Below are positions 57,305 to 64,000 of a stretch of DNA of 64,000 nucleotides, piece by piece. The notes beneath the pieces are model-generated. The model was not told where the DNA came from. It saw only the letters and a list, made by a program, of their open reading frames with translations, and searched no databases. Origin of the DNA: CAIQPS01 sp963721365 (GTDB lineage Bacteria; Actinomycetota; Thermoleophilia; RBG-16-64-13); assembly GCA_963721365.1 (NCBI GenBank), contig CAVRJE010000014.1, positions 1 through 64,000 on the forward strand, given 5' to 3'. The stretch's first letter is position 1; each line of letters opens with the position of its first letter. A program made the position numbers and the translations under genes.

Positions 57305-58761
57305 CTACTTGAAGTACTTCTTCAGGTCGACGTCCAGGAACTGCGAACGCTCGAAGCGCTCCTGCAGTCCCCAGGGCACGGTGCAGTCGAAGATCGTCTT
57401 GCAGGTGATGCCCGGTCCCCGCAGCAACTGGTTGAACTCTGGAGTACCGGAGGGGTCGAGCGAGTGGCCGCGCACGCCGGGGATGAAGATGGTGTCGATG
57501 TCGCCCTGGTAGCGGGTGGTCATCGCCCACATCACGTCGGCGGCGTCGTAGATATCCACGTCGTCGTCGACGAGGATGACGTGCTTGAGTTCGGCGAAGG
57601 CGGTGAAGGCCACCAGTGCCGCCTGACGCTGCATCCCCTCGTCGTTGGGCCGGCGCTTCTTCACCTGGAGGATCGCCAGGTACTTGCCACCCCCGGCCGA
57701 GGCGCAGTAGACGTTCTGCACGAAAGCCGGGAATCGCGTCCTCGATGAGGCGGTAGATGCTCGTCTCCGTCGGAAGGCCGGTGAGGGTGACGTGCTCTTC
57801 CCCGGGCCCTATGAGGATCTGCAAGATCGGGTTCAACCGGTGGGTGATGGCGGTGACGGTGAATGATCGCGAGGTCGGTCTGAGCGGCGCCTACGTACCC
57901 AGGGAACTCGGGCATGGCCCAGCCCAAACCGGTGACGGCGTCCTCGTCGGCCCGGTCGTTCGGCCGGAACTCGCCCTCCAGGACTATCTCGGCCCGCGCT
58001 ATCGCCTTAGCGTTCTGGCTTACGCAGTCGACCAGTTCCACCGGCCGGTCGCGAAGGCCGCCGGCGATGGTGAGCTCGTCGAACCCGAGTGGAGTGGTGG
58101 GCGCCTCGAACGAGGTGGCCACGTAGATGGCCGGGTCGAGGCCGATGCTGCACGAGACCGGCAGCGGCTTGCCCATGGCCCAGGCCTTCTCCAGGAAGAC
58201 GCCGATATGCCGGCCGATGCTGATGCTCACGCTGATCCTGTCGGGGCCCTGGACGCACATCCGGTGGATGGTGACGTCGGATACCCCCGTCTCGGGATCC
58301 TCACCGCGGAGCAGACCCAGGTTGAAGAACGGGCCCGCATCCTTGGGGGTGCTCTGGATGGGGGGGATGGCGGTGCGCAGATCGAACGGGGGCTTGATGA
58401 CCACTTCCTGGCAGGGCGCCTGCGAGGCAGGCACGACTACCGGGGGAACGGCGTTGCCAAGGGCGCCCAGGAGGTCGAAGGCCAGGCGCCGAGGCTCGCT
58501 GCCGAGCAGGAGGGCGGTGCGTTCGCGGCTGGCCAGGATGCCGGCCACCACCCGCATGTGGGAGCCCTTGACCTTGTTGAACATCATGGCGGGGCCGATC
58601 TGGGTGGGAGGGGCGGTGGGAGTGCCCGAGCCGACCTTGCGGTAGATGCCGGCGATCTCCAGGTAGGGATCGACCTCGACGTCGGTGGACACCAGCTGGC
58701 CTGGTCTCTCCGCCAGGAAATCCAGAGTCGTGCGAAGGTCGTTGATCTGGCTGCTATCCAT
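57305..58761 (-). CDS. UbiD-family prenylated-FMN decarboxylase (two frame shifts)
   Basis: About 486 residues. LRTTLDFLAERPGQLVSTDV at the N-terminus, then PAMMFNKVKGSHMRVVAGIL, DVTIHRMCVQGPDRISVSIS with GRHIG, a ENEXR-like acidic region (AEIVLEGEFRPNDRADEDAV) and FPGYVG. Shifts near 57865 and 57730 connect PILQILIGPGEEHVTLTGLP and HVILVDDDVDIYDAADVMWA, the conserved C-terminal domain. UbiD enzymes (de)carboxylate aromatic or unsaturated acids using prenyl-FMN. With the transhydroxylase-like genes in the window, a hydroxybenzoate substrate is plausible but unproven. AAGGA precedes ATG 58761. Confidence 0.85.
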
Positions 58762-58798
58762 GAGATTTCCTTGTCAGTCGAGAGACGTTCGTACAATG

Positions 58799-58804
58799 AC
58801 TATA
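58799..58804 (-). promoter_or_regulatory. Putative -10 element of the UbiD gene
   Basis: TATAGT on the minus strand, 38 bases before the UbiD ATG, within an AT-rich patch of the 74-bp gap between the two minus-strand genes. No convincing -35 at standard spacing was found. Confidence 0.3.
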
Positions 58805-58835
58805 TCAGAGTCGTCAGAGACAAGAATCAAGATTC

Positions 58836-59522
58836 TCATTGGGCCAGCGCGGCGAGAAAGGCGTCTGTGGTGGTGACCCACCCAAAAAGGTTCTCGACGT
58901 TCCACAGCATCGCCTCGACGGTCACGGGCGGACACTGGGTGAACACCGCGTCCTTCACCAGGATGGGCCAGTAGTCGTGGGAGTACGCGTCCATCAACGT
59001 GGTGCCGACGCACACGTTCGTCGCGCCGCCGATGAACACGCAGTACCGGACGTTCAGGGTCTTGAGGACCAGGTCGAGGTCCGTGCCGACGAACCCGCTG
59101 TAGCGCTGCTTGCGCACCACGGGCTCTTCGGGGAGCGGCCGCAACTCGTCGATGATCTCCTCGCCCCACGTGCCCTGGACGATCGCCTTGTCCATGAGCT
59201 CCGGGTGCTCCCGCATGAGGACCATGCCGATCTCTTTGTGATAGCTGGGTGAGTCGGGACCGCCCGCGTTGGTCAGGCCGGGCTTGAAGCTCATCTTGAC
59301 GAAGACGACCTTCACGCCCGCCGCCCGGGCGGCTTCGATGATCTTGCGGTCCGGCTCGATCACAGCCCGCGCCCCGGCCGTGGGCCAGCCGGCCAGATCG
59401 AACATGCCGCCTTCGCGGACGAACGCGTTCTGCATGTCGATGCAGATGACGGCGGTCCGATCGAGGTCGATCTCTATCGGTTCCGGTGTGCAGTCGAGGA
59501 TGACCTTGCGGGGCGATTCCAT
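58836..59522 (-). CDS. Isochorismatase-family cysteine hydrolase
   Basis: 228 residues, intact. Catalytic triad: Asp in TAVICIDMQNAFV, Lys in VVRKQRYSGFVGTDLD, Cys in GGATNVCVGTT. The family includes N-carbamoyl and nicotinamide-type amidases and isochorismatases. The start at 59522 follows AAGGA; the frame extends to 59543. It is upstream of the UbiD gene on the same strand. The HNPELMDKAIVQGTWG-like loop is typical of amidohydrolase-type members. Substrate unknown. Confidence 0.85.
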   Translation of the reverse strand: MESPRKVILDCTPEPIEIDLDRTAVICIDMQNAFVREGGMFDLAGWPTAGARAVIEPDRKIIEAARAAGVKVVFVKMSFKPGLTNAGGPDSPSYHKEIGMVLMREHPELMDKAIVQGTWGEEIIDELRPLPEEPVVRKQRYSGFVGTDLDLVLKTLNVRYCVFIGGATNVCVGTTLMDAYSHDYWPILVKDAVFTQCPPVTVEAMLWNVENLFGWVTTTDAFLAALAQ

Positions 59523-59625
59523 GTGCGGTTCCTTGGTCGTCAAGTGGTCGGGCGCAGGCCCGGCGTCGCCGGCGGCAGGCCGGCGCGAAGGCTGCAGAAG
59601 CTAGAATAGCGCCGGAGAGGACTGA

Positions 59626-60644
59626 ATGAGTAATCGCTCAGCGCCGAGGGGGGAGCCATGGACCACGGAGAAGATCGCCGTCGTCGGTGCGGGCAACACC
59701 GGGGCGAGTTGGGCCGGGCTGTTCGCCGCCTACGGTTACGCCGTGCGGCTGTATGACATGCGGGAGGGAGCGGCGGCGGCCGCGCTCGAGCGCGCCACCG
59801 CCGCGGCCCGCTTCCTGGTGGCCAAAGGCCTCGCGGAGGCGGGGCCGGCCGAGCAGGGGCTGGCTTCGCTGGCGGCTGTCGCCACTACCCTGGGGGAGGC
59901 CGTCGAAGAGGCCTTCTCGTGCAAGAGTGCGTCAGCGACGACCTCGACCTCAAGCGCCGCGTCTTCGCCGAGATCGGCGAGCAGGCGCCCGACGAGGCGC
60001 TGATCGCCACCAGTTCCTCAGGGCTCTCGATAAGCGCCATCCAGCGCGACGCCCGGTTGCCCGGGCGCACCCTGGCAGCCCATCCCTACAATCCGCCGCA
60101 TCTCGTCCCGCTCGTCGAGTTGGCGCCCGGGGAACTGACCGAGCCGGCGGCGATCGAGCGGGCGGCGGCCTTCTACGCCGGCGTCGGCAAGGAGCCGGTC
60201 ATCGTGAATGGGGACATACCCGGCTACATCGCCAACCGGATGTCGGCCGCCTTGTGGCGGGAAGCCATCGAACTGGTCCGCTCCGGCGTGGCCAGCGTCG
60301 AAGACGTGGACAAAGCGGTCCGCTACGGCCCCGGTCTGCGCTGGGCGGTCATGGGGCCGCACCTGATCTATCACCTCGGCGGCGGCCCCGGCGGCATCCG
60401 GGGCCACATCGCCCATCTCACCGGCACCAAGGAGGGGATGCTGCGGGACCTCGCCACCTGGACGACCTTTCCGCCCGACACCGCCGACGTCCTCGCTGCA
60501 GGGGTCGAGGCCGAGGTCCGCGGTAAGACCCTCGTGGAGCTTGAGGCCGAGCGGGATGAGGCGCTGGCGGCCGTCCTACTCGCGCTGCGGGCAACGGGAT
60601 CAGACCAATCGCAGGCAGGAGAATATGGGTCGCAAGAAGAATGA
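59626..60644 (+). CDS. 3-hydroxyacyl-CoA-dehydrogenase-family oxidoreductase (one frame shift)
   Basis: About 339 residues. NAD fold IAVVGAGNTGASWAGLFAAY, then after a shift near 59915 VQECVSDDLDLKRRVFAEIG, IATSSSGLSISAIQ, catalytic HPYNPPHLVPLVEL and the C-terminal AVRYGPGLRWAVMGPHLIYH. The last features fit the lambda-crystallin/L-gulonate dehydrogenase and carnitine dehydrogenase subgroup rather than beta-oxidation enzymes. TAGAAT at 59602-59607 is a likely -10. It diverges from the cysteine hydrolase. Confidence 0.85.
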
Positions 60645-60738
60645 TTTGGACGTCTGGATAGCCCGGAGTGGCTCATCCGGGAATTCCCGGAAAGCCAGAG
60701 CGAAACACTATGAAAGGAACATCCATGGCCGGAAATAA
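60625..60738 (+). CDS. Very small basic protein, 37 residues
   Basis: AGGAGA lies just upstream of ATG 60625. The peptide starts MGRKKNDLDVWIARSGSSGN and ends with a Lys/Arg-rich tail (ARAKHYERNIHGRK). It overlaps the end of the dehydrogenase gene in another frame and the start of the next small gene. I recognise no family. The ribosome site and tight stacking support it as real. Confidence 0.45.
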   Translation: MGRKKNDLDVWIARSGSSGNSRKARAKHYERNIHGRK

Positions 60739-60824
60739 GCAGGGTCTGAGCTAGGTGGGCGTATCTCGCGCTCGTCGTGATCGTGATTCTTATCATCGTA
60801 CTTGTGGTTGTTAAAGTCAGATAG
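60725..60824 (+). CDS. Very small single-pass membrane protein (one frame shift)
   Basis: AAAGGA precedes ATG 60725 by 6 bases. MAGNKQGLS is followed by a TAG; removing one T (AGCTAGG to AGCAGG) gives RWAYLALVVIVILIIVLVVV and KVR before the stop at 60824. That is a near-perfect transmembrane helix in a protein of about 32 residues. It overlaps the 37-residue gene. Function unknown. Confidence 0.45.
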
Positions 60825-60860
60825 CTACCTCCGAGTCCTCGTCCGCGCACGCGACTCGCG

Positions 60861-60896
60861 CGCTCCATCGCCAGCCGACCAGGTACCGATGGAGCG
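60861..60896. repeat. Inverted repeat, possible terminator
   Basis: CGCTCCATCG (60861-60870) and CGATGGAGCG (60887-60896) form a perfect 10-bp stem with a 16-base loop, 37 bases after the small membrane gene. No U-run follows, so termination is only a suggestion. The rest of the gap to 61099 shows no other recognisable element. Confidence 0.45.
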
Positions 60897-61099
60897 GTGG
60901 GCGAGGGGAGAGTCGGGGGCTGATATCGACGATGGAGCCGGTCCCCGGCTGTGCAGGCCGAGAAGTGACTGTCTTGTTCGCGCCAGGTGGGCCCACTCAC
61001 CGCGTCCGCGAGGTACCCCAGCACGCGGGCTCTTCAAGTTTCGCGGAGCGGGCAGAAGAGTGGGAAGGCCACGATCCCGCCGCCCGGAGGAGAAAGCAT

Positions 61100-62143
61100 T
61101 TGGCTGAAGCCACCGCAAAGCAGCGATTCACCGCCGGCCCGCGGCTCTTGGTCGTCGCCACTTCCGCGGCGATCGCCCTCGGAGTGTTCTTCATCTACTT
61201 CAGGGAAGGCAGCCATCCGAGCTATCTCTTCTTCTTCTTCCTGCCGATAGCAGCGGTTTCGGTGGTGCTCGGCAGGATGGTCGGCCTGCTCATGGCGCTC
61301 GTCACCATAGCCGCAACGCTTCTGCCGGCCGTCTGGCTGAGTCTCGACCGTCTCATGGCCGCATCCGGAGTGGCGGCGGAACGGGCGGTGATATTGGTTA
61401 CCTGGGCCGTGTTTCTGATCGCCATGGCATACCTGGTCGGCTGGGTCTCGGAACGGGGTGGCAGCCTGAGCTTCGCGCAGGGAGTGGGCGGCCAGGCCAT
61501 CCGGGCCATGGAGTTGGAGCGAAAGCGCACCGGACAAGACATACACGACGGAATCGCGCAATATGCGGCGGCCGCCTCTCTCGAGACCCAGGTGCTACAC
61601 GATATGACGGCCGACGCGGATGCACTGATACAGACGCAGGTGGAACGGGTGAAGGGGTCTCTCGATATGTTGGTTTTCGAGGCTCGCACGATGATCGGGA
61701 ATCTCCGTCCTCCCGCGTTGGGTCCCGACGACTTCAACGGCAGTATGTCCAGTCTGGTCGAGAGTCTGCAGAATCGTACCGGCATCTTCTCGGACCTGGA
61801 ACTGGAAGGAGACTTCGCCATTCACACCGATTCTGCGCGCATATGCGTGTACCGTATCGCTCAGGAGGCGCTGGCGAACGCGGAGCAGCACTCCGCGGCC
61901 ACAAGGGTCCACGTCTGGGCGAGCGCAAGCAAGAGCGGTGTCGATCTCATAGTCCGTGACAACGGGAAGGGGTTCGATCCCAAGGGTCTCTCCCCCGAGA
62001 ACGGGAATCACTTCGGTCTGTCTGGTATGCGGGAAAGGGCCGAGTATCTCGGTGGGCGGCTCTTCGTGAAGAGCAACCCTGGCGAGGGCACGAGCGTGGT
62101 GCTCCACATCCCGAGGTATAGAGGAGGTGGTAGTGGCCGGTGA
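61100..62143 (+). CDS. NarL-type sensor histidine kinase
   Basis: 347 residues, intact. Four or so membrane helices (LLVVATSAAIALGVFFIYF, LFFFFLPIAAVSVVLGRMVG, ALVTIAATLLPAVWLSL, AVILVTWAVFLIAMAYLVGW), then a HisKA_3 region with TGQDIHDGIAQYAAAASLET and an ATPase domain (YRIAQEALANAEQHSAATRV, DNGKGFDPKGL, FGLSGMRERAEYLGG). TTG 61100 has GGAGGA seven bases upstream. The stop overlaps the LuxR regulator start. Probably controls pilus genes downstream. Confidence 0.9.
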   Translation: MAEATAKQRFTAGPRLLVVATSAAIALGVFFIYFREGSHPSYLFFFFLPIAAVSVVLGRMVGLLMALVTIAATLLPAVWLSLDRLMAASGVAAERAVILVTWAVFLIAMAYLVGWVSERGGSLSFAQGVGGQAIRAMELERKRTGQDIHDGIAQYAAAASLETQVLHDMTADADALIQTQVERVKGSLDMLVFEARTMIGNLRPPALGPDDFNGSMSSLVESLQNRTGIFSDLELEGDFAIHTDSARICVYRIAQEALANAEQHSAATRVHVWASASKSGVDLIVRDNGKGFDPKGLSPENGNHFGLSGMRERAEYLGGRLFVKSNPGEGTSVVLHIPRYRGGGSGR

Positions 62144-62835
62144 GGCGCACGTTCCTGGCACGCAGATCAGAGTCGCGGTAGTCGATGATCACGAGCTGGT
62201 CCGCTCGGGGATCTGTCACGCTCTGAGCTTGAGCCCGGACATAGTCGTGGTCGGTGAGGCCGGTGATGGCATCGCCGCGCTCGATCTGCTCCAAAGAGCA
62301 TCGGTCGACGTTCTTCTGCTAGACCTTCACATGCCCCGCATGGATGGGTTCGCGTGCCTGGACGCCGTGGCTGCGAGATGGCCCTCCCTGCCGGTGATCG
62401 TCCTCACAGTCGAGGAGGACCCCAAGGTTGGGATGGATGTCATGCGACGAGGAGCAGCCGCCTACGTACCCAAGTTCGTGCGTCCAAGCGATCTCGCCTC
62501 TCTTGTCCGCCAGGTAGCGAGTGGCTCCGTCTTGATGGGCGGGAATAGGCTGGTGGGCGCGCTTGCCGGCGTCGAGCAGGCGGCCGCCCCGAGCAAGCCT
62601 GCGCACGGCCTGACAGGTAGGGAACTAGAGGTCCTCGACCTGGTCGCTCGAGGGCAAGACCAATTCTGACATCGCTCGAGAGCTCTTCATAACGACCAAG
62701 ACCGTCAAGTACCATCTGAGCGGAGTGTTTTCGAAACTCGGCGTCCGCAATCGAACGGAGGCCGCCACCTTCGCACTCAGCCACGGCCTGGTCTTGCCCC
62801 AAGAGCCTGACGTGCCTGGGAGCCCTGTCAGGTGA
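62133..62835 (+). CDS. NarL/LuxR-family response regulator (one frame shift)
   Basis: About 234 residues. Receiver: VAVVDDHELVRSGICHALSL, phosphoacceptor in VLLLDLHMPRMDG, VIVLTVEEDPKVG and YVPKFVRPSDLASLV. LuxR helix-turn-helix: LTGRELEVLDLVA, then, after an extra C near 62650, EGKTNSDIARELFITTKTVK and YHLSGVFSKLGVRNRTEA. GGAGG sets GTG 62133 as the start. Pairs with the kinase upstream; the corrected end overlaps the prepilin peptidase start (GTGA). Confidence 0.85.
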
Positions 62836-63509
62836 GTTCCACCCTGTACGCGATAGTCTCCATAGGGATGTTTGTCCTGGGATTGGGCGTCGGAGCGCTG
62901 CTTACCCCAGCCATCAATCGGTTCCCCGTTCATCGGCCCGAGAACGAGGCGCCTTCCAGCTCCCGTGCCCATCCACGGCGCCGGTTCGTCGTGCCGGCGA
63001 TCAGCGCGCTTGGTTTCTTGTTGGCCTATCTCCAGTTCGGTTTGTCGTGGCGGCTTCTCGAAGCCTGCGCATTCATCTGCGTCATGATCGTGATCGCTTT
63101 CATCGATCTCGACCACATGATCATTCCCAACGTGATCGTGTTGCCTGCAGCCCTGGTTGGTCTGGCGGCCTCGATCGCGCTCGACCCGGGGAGATGGTGG
63201 GTGTATCTGGTTGCTGCCGTCGGCAGCTCCCTGTTCCTGTTCGTGCTGGCCCTGATCTGGCCTGGCGGAATGGGGATGGGTGACGTGAAGCTGGCGCTAC
63301 TCATGGGCGCGGTTCTTGGCGCTGTGGTTGTCGTCGCCTTCTTCTTGGCGTTCCTGTTCGGAGCTGTCGTCGGGTTGGTCCTCATCCTGTCGAAGCGCAA
63401 GGGCAGGAAAGACGCTATCCCCTTCGGTCCATATCTGGCTCTCGGCTCGGTGATAGCGCTGCTGTACGGGCCCTGGATGCTGGATACCTATCTCGGCATC
63501 CTGGGGTAG
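62832..63509 (+). CDS. Type IV prepilin peptidase (A24 family)
   Basis: 225 residues, intact, seven or so membrane helices. The aspartyl protease motifs are AFIDLDHMIIPN and GGMGMGDVKLALLMG (GxGD). There is no N-terminal methylase-type zinc domain. It processes Flp/type IV prepilins at a conserved Gly. The GTG start overlaps the response regulator stop, so sensor, regulator and peptidase are one unit, and the pilin follows. Confidence 0.9.
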   Translation: MSSTLYAIVSIGMFVLGLGVGALLTPAINRFPVHRPENEAPSSSRAHPRRRFVVPAISALGFLLAYLQFGLSWRLLEACAFICVMIVIAFIDLDHMIIPNVIVLPAALVGLAASIALDPGRWWVYLVAAVGSSLFLFVLALIWPGGMGMGDVKLALLMGAVLGAVVVVAFFLAFLFGAVVGLVLILSKRKGRKDAIPFGPYLALGSVIALLYGPWMLDTYLGILG

Positions 63510-63654
63510 CGGCTGCATCCGCGTACTCCTAGGTCGCACCTGCGGACGCGTCGGAAGTTACCGCGCCCTAGACCTTTGGCCAGGTGGACTGCGCCTCAAG
63601 ACTGGACTATCGCCGTCCGTGAACTGGACTTACGCATCGGGTCTTAGCCGCATT

Positions 63655-63740
63655 TCTTGTCGTATTCTGTTGTTGTAGTCAATTTTTACACGCTGGGTCT
63701 CACAGAATCGGCGTCAGCAGAGACTGAACTGGAGGGGAGG
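63655..63740 (+). promoter_or_regulatory. AT-rich promoter-like region before the pilin gene
   Basis: In the 239-bp gap after the peptidase gene, 63655-63695 is markedly AT-rich (TTGTAGTCAATTTTTACAC around 63672-63690), unlike the surrounding DNA. GGAGGGGAGG (63731-63740) is an unusually strong ribosome site. This suggests a separate, strong transcription and translation signal for the pilin. No precise -35/-10 pair is claimed. The earlier part (63510-63654) shows nothing I recognise. Confidence 0.35.
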
Positions 63741-63758
63741 TGAATCGAATGATCAGAC

Positions 63759-63930
63759 ATGCTTCGTACTTATCTCCGTGGCCTGTTGATCAAATCCGAG
63801 CGGGGCGCGACGGCCGTGGAATACGGCATCATGGTGTCCCTGATCGCTGTTGCGATTATCACGGCCGTGACTCTCATCGGCGACGAATCTCGACAAGACC
63901 TTTACCGGTGTGGCGGGTCAGTTGACGTGA
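63759..63930 (+). CDS. Flp/Fap-type pilin (one or two frame shifts)
   Basis: About 57 residues. LLIKSERGATAVEYGIMVSL is the classic Flp prepilin site (cleavage after the Gly of RGATAVEY), followed by the hydrophobic helix IAVAIITAVTLIG. Removing one T near 63890 gives LDKTFTGVAGQLT and the stop at 63930; as sequenced, the frame ends at 63936 with a divergent tail. ATG 63749 is better spaced from the ribosome site but one frame off, so the start may be there with another indel. Major pilin of a Tad pilus whose other genes would lie beyond the window. Confidence 0.8.
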
Positions 63931-63968
63931 GCTGAAGACGCCCCAGACATGATGCGGGCGATAATTGG

Positions 63969-63996
63969 GGCTCGGGCATCGCTAGATGCCCGAGCC
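63969..63996 (+). terminator. Strong hairpin terminator after the pilin gene
   Basis: A perfect 12-bp stem (GGCTCGGGCATC / GATGCCCGAGCC) with a GCTA loop, 38 bases after the pilin stop. The window ends four bases later, so the expected T-run cannot be checked. It would end transcription after the abundant pilin mRNA. Confidence 0.7.
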
Positions 63997-64000
63997 ACTT

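Overview
The window is GC-rich and gene-dense. It most likely comes from an anaerobic or fermentative high-GC bacterium, and an anaerobic actinobacterial lineage is my best guess. The reasons are a trimeric [FeFe] hydrogenase with a Rex regulator, two DMSO-reductase-family molybdoenzymes resembling pyrogallol-phloroglucinol transhydroxylase and the catechol dehydroxylase group, a UbiD decarboxylase, GTG/TTG starts, probable leaderless transcripts, and a Flp/Tad pilus locus. No rRNA, tRNA, CRISPR array, phage or IS element was recognised. Many conserved genes are split by single-base shifts, mostly one extra base. I treat these as probable consensus errors and annotate whole genes across them, saying so in each entry.

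Layout. 0-3 kb: repeat-containing lipoprotein, zinc metallopeptidase, methyltransferase, HEAT-repeat protein. 3-11 kb: polyphosphate block with ppk1, sixA, a CYTH-CHAD protein, ppx/gppA, and a PPK2 that appears fused to an Mth938-like domain. 10.8-14 kb: nitroreductase and a first molybdopterin oxidoreductase. 14-22 kb: lgt, then phoR-phoB diverging from pstSCAB-phoU across a Pho-box-like triple repeat. 22-25 kb: phosphoribosyltransferase, an unrecognised protein and a zinc-ribbon protein. 25-32 kb: a transhydroxylase-like molybdoenzyme, an amidohydrolase and a metallo-beta-lactamase-fold enzyme, with palindromic operators at the molybdoenzyme and amidohydrolase promoters, followed by HAD, RidA and alpha/beta-hydrolase genes. 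32-36 kb: gnd-pgl-zwf, the oxidative pentose phosphate branch. 36-40 kb: a DUF169 remnant, an NTF2-like protein, a receiver-HD-GYP protein, a radical SAM protein and a hydroxyacid-oxoacid transhydrogenase-like enzyme. 40-47.6 kb: an MFS exporter, an ABC-2 exporter, and a TetR-MMPL pair.

47.6-57.1 kb is the most distinctive region. One minus-strand run encodes receiver, HydC, HydB, HydA, a sensory [FeFe]-hydrogenase-like protein joined to a histidine kinase, a second receiver, and a receiver-PAS-kinase. Most junctions overlap or are separated by a few bases. It sits behind a Rex-type operator and next to rex, which has its own operator. I infer that the catalytic hydrogenase, a hydrogen or redox sensor and its phosphorelay are co-transcribed and governed by NADH/NAD+.

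57-60.7 kb: UbiD decarboxylase, cysteine hydrolase and 3-hydroxyacyl-CoA-dehydrogenase-like genes, a long inverted repeat and two very small genes. 61-64 kb: a NarL-type kinase/regulator pair coupled to a prepilin peptidase and a Flp pilin, with a strong terminator hairpin at the window end.
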